DNA of 64,000 nucleotides from Geosiphon pyriformis (taxonomy: Eukaryota; Glomeromycota; Glomeromycetes; Archaeosporales; Geosiphonaceae). The stretch is from the NCBI GenBank assembly GCA_016748015.1, contig JAAOMT010000029.1:174896-238895 (forward strand), in the 5' to 3' direction. Under the pieces are notes generated by a model, which searched no databases, was not told where the DNA came from, and saw only the letters and a program-made list of their open reading frames with translations. This document shows, piece after piece, positions 12,312 through 24,650 of the stretch (position 1 is the stretch's first letter; each line of letters begins with the position of its first letter). The translations under genes were made by a program, and so were the position numbers.

Positions 12312-14352
12312 TTAAGAAAGCTCTAGAGATTCATCTTCTTCCAACGGCTTCACTTCACTTGTTGTATCAATATGAATTACAGCATCAAATTGCTTGGATG
12401 TCTTGGCTCGAAAATAATGAGACAAATATTCTGTATCCGGTGCATAAATAACCCCGATAGCGCGTTGAAGCAAATAAGATGAATCGGCCAATTCATTTAT
12501 GAGATCTGTGGAAGTTGGTGTTTTTACGCTTGTTTCACTTGAAATACGCGTGAATAACAAGAGGAAATTTGGTTCATTGCTTTTTACGGCTACAGTATGG
12601 AACGCGTTTTCAACTGATTGTGGTAGGGAGGGGTTGACTAATAAACAAGTCATAAATAAGAAATGGTTTTAAAATAAATTTCTAAATTCAGGTTTGCTAA
12701 AAATCTCTTACCTCTTTTAACCTCTCTTTCTCCATCCCAATGAGATGCAGCTGTGACTGTAATTAGGAAAAAGAAATAAAATTTTAGCTCAAAAACACAG
12801 ACATAACAATATTAAAGCTTTTTCCTGCCACCACTAGCCTGTGCCAGTATGGGTAGTAAATCCAATGTTGTAGGTACGTCCATATCCAAATCTTTCGCGT
12901 GAAAGTTGTCCAATATTGATTTCACCGCGTCCCCAACCTTGCTCCGTCTGAGAGGCGTCACCAACATGACTATTAGGGATAATGATTGATAACCAATCTT
13001 TCCTTTGGTTTAATTGCAGCATATAAATCACCTTCGCTTGAATACCTGTTGTGGGCCTGAAAGTAAAAACAAGATCATTGGCTCTATTTCTTTATTTTAA
13101 AACAAATTATTGAAAGAAAAATAAGGCTAACCCAAATTACGCTTTTAAATTCCTTTCCGCCTCTTCTTCCTTCTAATCTTTTAATCAGCCTCTCTAAAGC
13201 ATTCATCATGTGAGTATCTCGTCGATTCCAACTCTCAGGGCCAACTGCCATAGCATGTCGATAATAGTCCTCGGCATCCTTTACAACAAGAGCGTTCATT
13301 TCGGCATTAAATAGTCCATCGACTTCTTCTGAATCTCTATTATCCTGAGGATATTCAGTAGTTTTTTTCATAATGCTTTTCAACACTTGAATCACTTCAT
13401 CTTCACAGGTATCACTAATTTGGAAATAAGTCGCCAAAGTGTAATTCTCAGTGGACCTATTAAAATGATCAAAGCAACTATAACTATTATCAAGTAGATA
13501 AAGTTATTAGATGGGCTTGGAGTAATAAACAAATTAATATTTTAATATTACTTTAGGCGGGCTTGCTTTGCAGCTTTTGGATCAATCTTGTCGAGATATT
13601 GAATTATGTTGTTTATCGAACCGAACAAGGAATAAATATCTAGTCCATAGAAGCCAACCTATGTTTGAAAATATAATATATGAATTGTGGCGTAAGAGTA
13701 TCTGAAAAAATGAAAAGAAAAAAAAATTACTTTCTCAGAAAAAGGTTTCGTTTTCTCACTCTGGCTCTGGGATTTTGCTTTAGCTTCAATTTGATCGTTA
13801 TAATTTCTCAACCATTCCACAAAATTTACGACTTCTTGATTTGCCCACATCCATTTAGGAAAGCGTTTAAAATCACTCAATGCTTCTTTGGCATTTCTGG
13901 ATTCGTTCGTTTTGTAATTTTGAACATAGCGATTAACTTTGTAGGCGTCAGGCCAATCAGCTTCACAAGCTACAACCCTGCAGAGGAAAAATTAAATAAT
14001 TAGAAAGAAAAAATGATTCAGCGAAGATTCAGCTTACGTAAAACCCTTTTCTTTGATGAGTCTTTGAGTGATTAAAATTCGTTCATGATAAAACTCTTTT
14101 GTCCCATGTGTAGCCTCACCAATCAAAACGGCTCGTGCTGAGCCTACACCAATTATAAGTAGTGAAAATTTTGGTCCAAATGCAATGCAAAATTATATTT
14201 AAATAGCTTTATAAAATAAACACCGTAGTTAAATACTTACCAATACTTTCCAAGAGGGTATCGTAATCCTTCTTTGGATTATTCAATGAAAGTGGTATAA
14301 TATTTCGCCTGATAAGGTCATAGTCGACTGCAGTCTTGCGAGCAGGGCCCAT
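12312..14352 (-). CDS. erythromycin-esterase-family hydrolase, nine exons
   Basis: I rebuilt nine exons on the minus strand: 14352-14241, 14143-14038, 13977-13731, 13658-13552, 13456-13132, 13056-13046, 12969-12839, 12756-12712 and 12637-12312. They sum to 1410 bases, or 469 residues, and every junction keeps frame. The family hallmarks appear in order: [17 protein letters not shown] (Glu47, His50), [12 protein letters not shown] (Glu78), the [10 protein letters not shown]...[10 protein letters not shown] region, WAHNSHVGDA (around 299-308) and the [11 protein letters not shown] segment. These match the EreA/EreB-like fold, in which the corresponding Glu and His residues form the hydrolytic centre. 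Bacterial members open macrolide lactones; the fungal substrate is unknown. One exon is only 11 bases, and the seventh donor appears to be GC rather than GT. An upstream in-frame ATG at 14427 would add 25 residues. The length is close to that of the bacterial proteins. There is no secretion signal in the chosen start, so it is likely cytosolic. Confidence 0.85.
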
Positions 14353-14429
14353 GGTAGTAATCCCTTTTGTAAGTAATAAGAGAGCGAAAGGGATAATTTT
14401 AGAAATTTGTTCCTTGATGAAAAACATTT

Positions 14430-17400
14430 TTATTTGATATATTAAAGAAAACCTTTGATTTTTATCATTTTTGGTCATAATTTTTACAGTGTCTTTTTTT
14501 TCGTGATAAATTACTTCATAGTTATGTAAGCTTACTGAGTCTCCAAATTGAGCTATCTTCAACATCAAAAACTAATATCAGCCTTTTGCCATTCAAATTT
14601 GGCATTGAATTAATGTCTCAATTTAGTCAAATCTTTAGTTAATGAGCTTTGAACAGCTGTTTGAGTTAGTAAATTTAGTATTAGTGACGTAAAATATATG
14701 AAAGTTTGTTTTTGCGCGAAATTATTTTGAAATGTGATTCTTGATTTTTATGGTTTGACAGGTTATAATCTGACCTAAATTCAGATTATAAGTTTTTTAT
14801 CATTCAGTTCAATTCTAAGAAAAATCGCTAGTAAAACATAGCCGAATGTGATAAAGCTGGAAACTTTCTACCTGACATTATTGGGAAGAAGTTACAAATT
14901 TTTGTACCTGTTTGACTCTATCACGATAAAATGTTTCAATATAATTACATTTACTGACAAATAAAGATATATTGAAACTAACTAGATGTTTGAATGACCT
15001 CTTGAAGCTTCTCCATATAAACGATTAAAATGTTGAATTATCTTATTCACAAAAAAATCTTAATTTTTTAACTATGAATATGATTCTTCGTTTAGTTTCC
15101 AATGAAAGTTAATATAATGAGCCTGATTTATTTCAAAATAAAGATCTTTCATGTTTACTAACAGATATACAACTGTTCTGTCCTGTGATATACAAAGATC
15201 TTTTTGGTTTTCTTTTTAGGAAGTAATATTTAGCACATCAGATACTTAACTTTGGAATTAAATAATACACCTCTCTGAAAAAAAAGTTTTGTTAAATGGA
15301 ATATCATAAAAAAAAATTAATTCTTAGTAAAACTTGAAAGATTTTTATTATAAAAAATTGAAGCCTTATAATTTCTTTGCTTTATTCAAACCCCAAATTT
15401 TCGATTAACTCTTAAAATGTAATCCGCTATCATTAGTTTAGAGTCAATAGCAATTTTTTCATTAAACCATTTTAACATATTATTCATTTTAATAACATAA
15501 TAATATTAATTTCAATTAATAATATATTAATATTTATTAAATAATGAGTTATGTAATTAAGAAAATTATAAAACATTGAAATTATTTTAGCAAAAAATTA
15601 TTTATTACTTTTAATTGAACCCAAGATTATTAAAAATTTTAATTAAAATATTATATATTTATAAAAATAAAAATTACCAAGTTTAAAACATAAAATTAGA
15701 TTAAATAAAATTAAAATAAATTTATGAAAAATTTTATATTTTAGTTTGTAATTAATATAAATGTTTTTTTCATTATTATTAAATATCAAATAAACAATTG
15801 AAAAACTTAATGAAAAGAAAAAATGAACGAATATTATAATTTTGACAAATTAATATTAAAAATCCAAAGAAAATCAACTTATAAATAAAATTGACATAAG
15901 AGAAAAGTAATTAGACTCAAAATAATTTGTAATTATTACTTAATTATATTTGAACTTTAAAAGTAATATTTGAAATTTTATCAAAAATTTGACTGTATAA
16001 TAATAAATATTGAAAGTTAGTAAATAATATTATATTAAAAAGTTTTATTACAAATAGTTTATCTAAGGCAAAAAAATATCAAACCTATTTCTTGTAAATA
16101 ATTTAAATTTTTTAAATTTATAAATTTTGCAAGTTGTGATATATTATAAAATTTTTCAAATTAAAATTATGAATTCCAATCTTTTAATAACAACTTTTTC
16201 AAATATGCAAAAATTTAGGAATCCTTTCTCTTTTAAGATTAAAATTATATGAATTTAAGAAATTTATTTTTCCTTTTCAATATATTCCAAATTGATTTGC
16301 TAATATTTTATTTAAAAAACATAAGTTGTCTTTTGAGCCTGTGATCAATTTATCAGATGAAATTTTTCTTTTAATATTTAAAATAATAAGTTGTTCTATT
16401 ATGTTGTTATAATTATCAAAATAAATGGTTTAAATTGTGAATTAAATAAATTTTTCCAACTATTTAAATAAACGCCTTTTTCAAATAAATAATTTTACGG
16501 ATATTAAATTTTTCGTTTATCCGAAGTTTTATTGATCTTCAAATTGTGACCATGCAAAAAGATGATTCCACCAATTTATGTTGTAATTTACTAACCGATA
16601 TTTAGTACTTCTTTTAATATCAAAGTTCGATTAATTTTGGTATATATTTCTTTGATTAAAAATCTGAAACTCTGTTCTTAATCATAGTAATCCCTATTTA
16701 CTATTTGATTCCCTTTTTGTTCTGTATCCCAATCACAGGCTTGAGGGGCGAACCTCTTGTAATAGTGAATATCGGTTTTTAAACAAAAATAAGGGCTGCT
16801 GTGTGAAAACATCATAAAGAATTTGTTTTCCTTTATTTAAAAAATGAATAGTGAAGATAAGTGTCATGAGTATTAAAGTTTTTGCAATATTCAAAGTTAA
16901 TAATTGGATTATATATAAAATGAGTATTACCAAACAGTTCCAAAGTGATATCATTGTAAGGAATGTTTTTATTCCAAAATGGTTAGTAAATCTGCGCCAA
17001 CATTTGTTAGATCGATTTCTAAAGAATTTTGATCATCTTTCGTATTTAATTTTCAGGACAAATGAGGTTTTTAAAAGTTAATTCATATCCAAAGTCTTTA
17101 ATTCAATTGGAGTTTTTTTACCCAGTACTCATTCAATGCTTGACCTAAATGAAGAAGGTTTTAGTGATACATCACACAAAGGTTGAGCATATCTTAAAAA
17201 ATTGTGAAGAATAAATAATGTACCAATTACATAAATCATATGGTCAAAAATTCTCTCGAAAGGATTAATAATTATTTAACCGAGAATTGTCAAAATTTAT
17301 CCATGTTTTCATTTTTTTGAGATCAAATCAATGATGATTCTGATTTTTGTAACATTTGAAAATTTATCAAATTTCTGGAGCCTTTAACTAGTTCGGGCTT

Positions 17401-18165
17401 TTTCAAATTGAAAAATTCGTTTGCTGGATGGTTCCTTCTTAAAGTCTGAATTAAAGATAGTTTTATCTTTTAACAACTTTAAATCTTAATATAGTAATAT
17501 GAACATGTTTAATGATTGAGAAAATCTCATTTTTAAATTACAAAGAGAATATTCAACAGGAAATCTCAGTCTAAATTTAATATGTTCATTATATTTATTT
17601 AGGAAAATTATAAAACTATTCTTACATAATACTTAAAAGAGGGAATAGTCATCTTTCCTAAATCAAATGTTTTTAAAAAATGAATTGTGATCACATTTTC
17701 TTGGTTTTTTCAAGTTTCAAAAAAATTGGTAAAAGCTCTAAATGATCCTCTTAAACTATAAATAAATAAAATTTAACAAAAACACTAGCCATTAAAAGGA
17801 TTATATAAGGAAAAAATTTCAAATATTCAATCTTAAATCGTTTAAGTTCGGGTTGTAATTCTAAATTGTCCCACGATAAATTGCGTAAGTAATTGGCTAC
17901 TTCTAAATTTGATGCACATTAATTGAATTTTATCCAAGAACTTTAATAAATTAACGTAAACAAGCAAATAGAAAGGTAAACCTTTTCTCGATGACGAAAT
18001 TAAAACACAATATTTGAACACAGTGATATAAAAAAAAACTAACTTGCTTAAAATCCCAACTGATTTGGAGCTATCAGCCATCCCATTCTTTAACTTTAGT
18101 AGGGTATTTTTTATTCCTATAGAAAATTTTAAAATATTAACAATACCAAAGATAGGTAAATTTCA
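14430..18165. other. intergenic, very AT-rich
   Basis: The stretch 15480-16500 is almost pure A and T. I find no exon, RNA gene or transposon here. Open frames at 16733-17081 and 17842-18081 lack coding character. Confidence 0.45.
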
Positions 18166-20134
18166 ATGGAATCAACAAATAAGACAATTTCTTTGGAGAA
18201 CAAAATCGCTCTCTTATCAAAAGATAAAGAGCTCATGATAGCAAAATTAGCGATTTCATTGAATCTTATTTCAATGATTGCAAGTTTGATGGTGGTGACG
18301 ATTTATTTACTGATGAGACAATATTATCCTCGTTTGGCCGATCGTGTTTCTTTTCGGCTAGGTGTAGCAACGAGTTGTGCAGACTTTATATATTCTTCCT
18401 TCCAACTCATGCAATTGCATGACTCGAGGCCAGGATTCATCTGTGGGTTTTCGGTAGGTTTGAAGAATTTGATAACTTTCAATATCTCAATCATTCTAAT
18501 CCGTGTATATTTTAAAAAGGTTTGGGGAGTCGTGTTCTCGATTTTGCTCTCGCTTTTCTTCTCGAGCTCCATAGCAATTGAAAGTATTTCACTCTAATCT
18601 TTGAATCGAAATGCTTTGGTTTTTTATATGAATCTTCACCTAATATATATTTGGTCTTGTACAGAACCTTCAAATCGTAGTTCTACATGAATATCAAGGT
18701 GGGAGAGATTTAGAAAGATTTTATGTGCCCTGCTCAATTTTTTTAGCTTCTTTCATATCAATCTTGCCAATCACTCAAAACATGTATGGCTGGAACGAGC
18801 CGGAACAGTAAGATAGCATTTTTATTATAAAATTGATGTTTCAGGCGACCGTTTGTATTTAAATTAATCTTTTTCTTAACGAACTTTAAAATAGTCGCTG
18901 TTGGTATCGAGATCGCGGGGATTTTGAACATATCATTTGGGAAATGGCTACAATATACGTGTGGATAGGATCGTCGCTTTATTGCCTCTGTATCGTTATT
19001 GTCGTAATATTAAAACTTAAATCTCCAAAAAACAACTTCGAGAGTGCGATCGACTCAACATCAGTCACCTCAGTTTTAGAAGCTCAGTCTCAAATTACCC
19101 CCAAGACTTCCCCATCAAATAGTTTAACATCTAACATTATTAAAAGGGTTACATGGTATCCAATCATTCCCATAATAACTCAAACCCCTTCTTTCTTGTT
19201 TGAAGTCTTTAAACATTCCTCTCAACACATAAGTTTTAGTCTGTACCTTGCTTGTTATGTGTGCGCTGCTCTACAAGGTAGGCCATAATTTTTTTTTTGT
19301 TTTGATAGCTCTTTTCATTTCAATGAACTTACGCTCGTTTTATGAGCAGGGTTTTTGCATGCAGTCGTTTTTTCTCAAGACATTGCTGTATCTCGTGGAT
19401 GTTCAGCATTACGCATGTACCTCTGGCGCAAATATGTTCATGAGTATGAATTACGCTATCCTCAATACTCTCTTGGATGTAATAATCTTAAAAGAGGAAA
19501 AAAATCATCAAATGCACAAAATTTCGAAAATAGTGTTACAAATAATTTTGAGAATCCCAATCTTCAAAATGAAGACTCAAAAATTCATCGGCTAAAATAC
19601 AATTCTTGCGCTATAACATCAATTTGGGAACCGACCACAAAGGAATCGTTGCAATATAAATTTTTTTCCAGGTTTTTAAAGCATCCCACAGAAAAACCTC
19701 TATACAAGCAAAAATATACCGCAACTCCTTCAATCATAAAATCCCGGAACGACAATCAGAGGAAAAAAGCCGAGCAAAAATCAACAATTGATCAGAATAT
19801 CGAATTAATAGACATTCCAACAAAAAATTCCATGAAAAACCTCGAAAAAAACACTGAAATTTCTAAAAAGTCTTCCTTTGAAGCCATAGCTATCCCTCAA
19901 AACTATTCAATAATTAATCCTGACGAAAATCCATTTCTTTTGTCGTTACAATTTCCAAAACATCATCGAACACAGTCATCAAATTACAAAACAACAAATG
20001 GAAATCGATTACTGTATATGACAAACAACTTTAATTCGCTTTCGTCGGTCGATGAAGTGAGCTTGGAAACAACCTCGAATATGAGTGTTGATAGCTCCTC
20101 GAAACTTCTTGATACTTACTTCAAAAAACTATAA
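18166..20134 (+). CDS. fungal cAMP-receptor-like G-protein-coupled receptor, five exons
   Basis: Exons: 18166-18453, 18520-18583, 18681-18807, 18895-19277 and 19350-20134 (about 548 residues). The third and fourth introns (18808-18894, 19278-19349) are clear. The first is a 66-base in-frame intron chosen because it joins CGFSV to WGVVFSILL as expected for transmembrane helix 3. The second junction is the weakest; a start at 18665 would add NLQIVV, which looks conserved but breaks frame. Features: helix 1 near residues 25-48, helix 2 after LADRVSFRLGVATSCAD, helix 3, helix 4 (FYVPCSIFLASFISILPI), an extracellular loop with GWNEPEHRCWYRDRG, helix 5 (IYVWIGSSLYCLCIVIVVIL), helices 6 and 7 and a 220-residue Ser/Asn-rich cytosolic tail. 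The CWYR loop is typical of the Dictyostelium cAR/Git3-like family. The ligand is unknown. Confidence 0.8.
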
Positions 20135-21246
20135 ATATTATTACGACCATTTCTTTACTTTGGAATATGATAAGGAAATTTAAGCAATCAAAATTAGCAA
20201 AATAATATTTAATGCATTCTTCACTAAAAAGTATTTTCAGAGTGAAAAAAAAATTGGAATATCTAAAAAATTTAAACTTTGAAAATTATGTTAGAGAACA
20301 AGAAACGTGTATAATTATTGCTTTTAGCGTTAGTGGTCTTTGTTTTGTAAAACCTCTGGAAAGTTGAAAAAGAGTTGAACCACAAAGTTGGTAAGCAAAG
20401 TCAGGACAAGTTAGATAACATTTATTTATTTCTTAAGAATTAGTCTCTTGACAACTTATGTGCAACAAATTATTTGCCAAAATGTCTGCTCTTCACTGTA
20501 GAGCTAGATCTATGTACAGCATGGAATAGAAAACGCTTGCAAGAAGAGGCCAAAAATTAGCACATGTACTTGAAATATAAGTAATTTGAGGGAGTAATCA
20601 TCGTAATACTTCAAATCTGTGTTATCCCATGTAGGCGATGCACAAAAGAAAATTTATTTTAAGATCCGAGTCAATTTTCGATAAGAATACTTGAGCTTAA
20701 AGCTAGGGACATAAAAACTTGATATTTTCTTTAAAAAGCTTCGACTGATAAGATTTCAATGTAGCCTAATAGTTTTTGACTTTGCTCTTTTGGAAAATTA
20801 AATGCCTACATACTAAAAATAAGACTATTGTAGGTTTGATTAACTTAGAATTATTAACTTTTATCATCTGTAATACTTGGAACAAAGTAGGAATTGCCAG
20901 AGTTCCTTCTCCTTATGAAACTGCTAAAGTATCTTAAAATAGACAAAAGTAATCCTGATTATTTAAAAATTCCATTGAAATTCATTTCGGAAAATCAAAT
21001 CTGGCTATGAAATTTTCTATCGCCAGATACAATCAGTGTCTTATCGTAACTATTACCATATACTGACGTACTTTAGGATTGCGTACATACAAGTTCAAAG
21101 AGAAGGATCTCAAGTTTTGAAATTTCGAGTTTATAATAAACGATAATGAAAACTTCTTGTTATTTAAATCACAGATATTCTCAATCGCAAAAGGTTTGTA
21201 CTTAGTTGGGTTAGATGATTCATGGGATAATTAGACCACTTTCCAT
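20135..21246. other. intergenic between GPCR and mannanase-like gene
   Basis: About 1.1 kb between two convergent genes. No exon or RNA gene is seen. Confidence 0.45.
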
Positions 21247-22913
21247 CTATTTCCCTAACTGTCTAACTTGCTCGGAATGAGCTTTCAAAATTTCCAAAAT
21301 TTCCTTATCAGTGTCGTAAACACCGTACCATCCCTGAGCTAATAATGATACAAGTTTCTTGAGAGGTGTCCAAACATTCAAAGTGGTTATATTTGGATCA
21401 GAGATTTTAAAAAGTACTTACGCTCATGAGGAGGATCTCCAAGCCATTGTGGAACAGGGTCAGTTGGTCTTGCGATACCAGAATAAGCCCAAAAGGCCTG
21501 GCCCGCAAAGGCATTTTGCTTTTCGAGTTCAAAAACTTTATCACATAGGCTTTTATAAAATTTGTTTTTATTAGTGATGGGCGCCGCTGGATCATACTTT
21601 GAAATACCAGTCCATCCATCCCTGGCCAGTCCTATAAAAAAATCCTTATTTAATGACTATTAGATAAGCCAGAAACCTTGGATCGTATTTTATGAGACAT
21701 ACCATATTCAGCCAGATACACAGGTTTCTTTAAAATCTTGGTTGACCAGTCACTCGCATCTTGCAAAAACTGAATCATAAAATTTTTTGCCCGATCGAAA
21801 TTTTCTTTGCTTGAATCATCCGAGTTGTAGTACCCCCAATTTTCAACCCAAACATGGGCGCTCGCAAAATCTTGATAGAAATACAAACTAGATAAATATG
21901 ATAATTCGAAAGTTTGAAGAGAATTCTTCAAGTACAAACCAATATTATGACTTTTATGCATTGTTATAAACCAATCTTTTCCATTCTTCCCTTCAGCACC
22001 AGTGGTCACCAAATGATTTGAATCCAATGATTTAATATAGGCGGCGCTGGAATCGATCCATTCATAGAGTATCGAATGAGCATTGAGACCTTCAATTGCC
22101 TGAGGTTCATTGGCTAATTCCCATGTAAGAATTATTGGATCATCTTTATAAAGTTTGCCATTCACAGTGTTTCGTCGTGTAATGATGGTTCGTACGAGAT
22201 CTCGATAAATGACCTGGCATTTTGGAGCCACTTCTTGATCGCTGTAGAATCGGGCGGCGTAAGCGGTGAGAGCATCAAAATCCTTGCCTTTTGGGTATGG
22301 AATTGGCGTCTTGTTATTTTCTGCCCAATTGACGTATTGAACAAATCCTCCGGACCAGTGCCAATAGTTTGAGAGGGTCTTATAGAGGTTTTAATTAAAT
22401 TTTAAGTTAAAGTCCGAAGCCAATTTTTTACAATTCTGAGTTCATGATAAGGAATTCTACTAGCCACTGTAGCGGTCATGCCGTGTTTTTCGATCTGATC
22501 TAGAGCCCAATCGAGGCCTGTAAGTATCAAATAATCAAAAGTTATATTATTTTTTTGAATTTGTAAATTGGTCGTGAAATATTAATTTGGAATAAAGGTT
22601 TATGCATTCCTTGAAGAACTTTTTCATCATATTCTCCAGGAGAGTTCATCAATGCTGGATACATTCGATACGGTTGACCTTGCGGTCCTTCACTAGCAGC
22701 CATAACCCGAATATTATTCACGCCATATTTTTTCAAGATTGCTAAATCCTCTAATACCCTTGATCGATTTCCACCAATCTCCATCCCAAGATTCATTGCT
22801 TGCCAGTAGTTGGCACCAACAAGAAACAAAGATTTACCATTCTGAACAAAGTTTGTGCCGTTTACTTGAACAAATTGCTCTCTCTCAGCGTTGTTTCGTT
22901 CAAATTTAGACAT
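21247..22913 (-). CDS. GH5 mannanase-like glycoside hydrolase, five exons
   Basis: Exons: 22913-22610, 22517-22468, 22378-21703, 21631-21422 and 21338-21247, giving 443 residues in frame. The protein has the GH5 subfamily 7 look: an N-terminal strand (FLVGANYWQAMNLG), a NNIRVMAASEG strand, NYWHWSGGFVQYV, the acid/base Glu in WELANEPQ (about residue 209), a SAHVWVENWG strand and the nucleophile Glu in VYLAEYG (about 342). Known members cleave beta-1,4-mannan. Three oddities stand out. There is no signal peptide, so the protein may act inside the cell. The donor of intron 1 reads GAATGC instead of GT, which could be a mutation. A 48-base in-frame stretch (21888-21935) has GT and AG ends and may be a retained intron, leaving 427 residues if removed. 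It is divergent from the hemerythrin gene at 23296, with 382 bases between the two ATGs. Confidence 0.82.
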
Positions 22914-23217
22914 TATGCGAAAGAGAAAACCCAGAATGGGATCTCACATTGGGAATCCGTGTTATAGTATAATAATGTTGATCCCAAAAAGGGAAGGCAT
23001 CGGATTAGCTTTTTATTGGCTGAGGCAGATATATTAAAAAATAAAGATTTCATTGATAGATATGATGCATTTGGCATTTTTAAAAGATAAAAATTCCTAT
23101 AATTAATCTTTATTACCAGGGAGCTTACTGAGTATAAACAGGAATAAGAATTCCCTGGCATTCAAGTTATATTTGTTGGAATCATTTATTGGAAGTCAAG
23201 GGCGCCAAAATTCTACA

Positions 23218-23225
23218 TATATAAA
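23218..23225 (+). promoter_or_regulatory. TATA box of hemerythrin gene
   Basis: TATATAAA lies 71 bases before the ATG at 23296, in a more GC-rich patch (GGGCGCC just upstream). This is a usual distance for a TATA box with a short leader. Confidence 0.55.
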
Positions 23226-23295
23226 GCTCCTCCACTCTGCTCGAATTCATTCTCTAATTAATCCCCAAAGTATTTAGATAAAATTAAGAAAGACC

Positions 23296-23916
23296 ATGGC
23301 TAAAGACTTAATCACAGAAATCATGCAAGACCACCAAGCAATTAAGGATCTTTATGGTCTTTTCTTAGGGGAGATAAATCCGGATCCTCGGCAAGGAATT
23401 GCCGAAAAGATTATTTGTGAAGGTGAAATTAAAATTTCACGGAAGGCCAAAATATCAATTTCCAAAACTAAATTTCCCATACTTAAAAAGCCAATACACA
23501 TACTTTTGCCGAAGAGATTGTCGTGTACCCGGCATACGAGCAATACATTCCTGACAATGGCACAAGGTTCGCAAATGATTCACGGGATGAACATGAACAG
23601 TTGAAAAAATTACTCTATGAATTGTACCATAAAAGAGTGACCGATGAAGATTATTACAAAAAGATGGCTTATGCTATGGAGGTCAGTAAAATTCACACTT
23701 TTCACAATACTAGCTGGCGATTAGTGTTTCCTTTAAACTCAACCTAATTTCTGAAAGGCGTTTGGAAACCATATGAAAGAGGAGGAAGAGGTTATTCTAC
23801 CTATTTTCAAAAAATACGTAACAACCGAAATTCTTAAGGAGCTTGGCAGGCGATTTCTTGACTCTAGACGTACAGTTTCTAATGAAGTAACCTTATCTTT
23901 AAAAAAATCTGGTTAG
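23296..23916 (+). CDS. HHE-domain hemerythrin-like protein, three exons
   Basis: Exons 23296-23422, 23491-23681 and 23758-23916 join to 158 residues. The fold is a four-helix bundle that binds a di-iron centre through His and Glu residues: His in MQDHQAIKDL, His and Glu in NTHTFAEEIVVYPAYE, His in SRDEHEQLKK, and His plus Glu in GNHMKEEEEVILP. All ligand-bearing motifs are present. Family members bind oxygen, iron or reactive species; the exact role is not known. The first splice site falls after base 127 of the coding sequence and the second right after the AME motif, exactly as in the paralogue at 26131-26829. The first intron could be read through to a short false frame, which is why simple scanning splits this gene. 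Confidence 0.85.
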
Positions 23917-24650
23917 ATTTTTTCCATTGATAAAAATTTTGAATTTAGTTATTCACCTTTAATATAAAGTTTGGTATGTTATCAATAATCTTGCATCACG
24001 GATTTTAAAATAATTTTCATGCTTGGTGAAGCAATCAAAATAATTGGTTTTGGGTAAAATGAGTCTCCAAAAATTTCCTTGTCAATTTCGCCAAACTAGA
24101 ATTCTCATGTTCATATTTAGGTGAAGAATTGGTTAGGATCTTTCCCTGACGAGAATCGTTTACTTGCATGTGATTTATGTAAGTCCTTGGGCTTATTATT
24201 TCTGCGAAAAATTCTTTAGTTATCGGAGCAAAGATTGTCCGCACGGAATTAAGGTGAGAATTTTCTGCAAACTAATACTGTCAAGATAGACAAGCCAGAT
24301 TTTTTAGTGATTAAAACCTCCAAATGTCAAATTGGTCAGCACATCATGTATTGCTTTGAGGTGGTACAAAAGACCAAAGAGATTTATAAAATTTCAGAAC
24401 CTCACACGGATATTAAGCATTTAAATTGATTTTCATTCGCTTAACTGGAAGTTTATTTATAAAGTTAACATGGTATCGACTATTCATTTCAAATTTTGAT
24501 ATTGCTTAAAGACAACATTATGATACAAGATATTTGATCAATAAGCAAAGTTAAACCCATTTAGAGAAAAAAAGAGTTTAATTCAGACTATTTTTAACAT
24601 TCCTTTCAATAAAATTTTTATTCGGGGGAGTATATGGTTAAATCTTTGAC
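23917..24650. other. intergenic, no gene seen
   Basis: AT-rich spacer between the hemerythrin gene and the peptide gene. No coding exon is supported. Confidence 0.45.
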
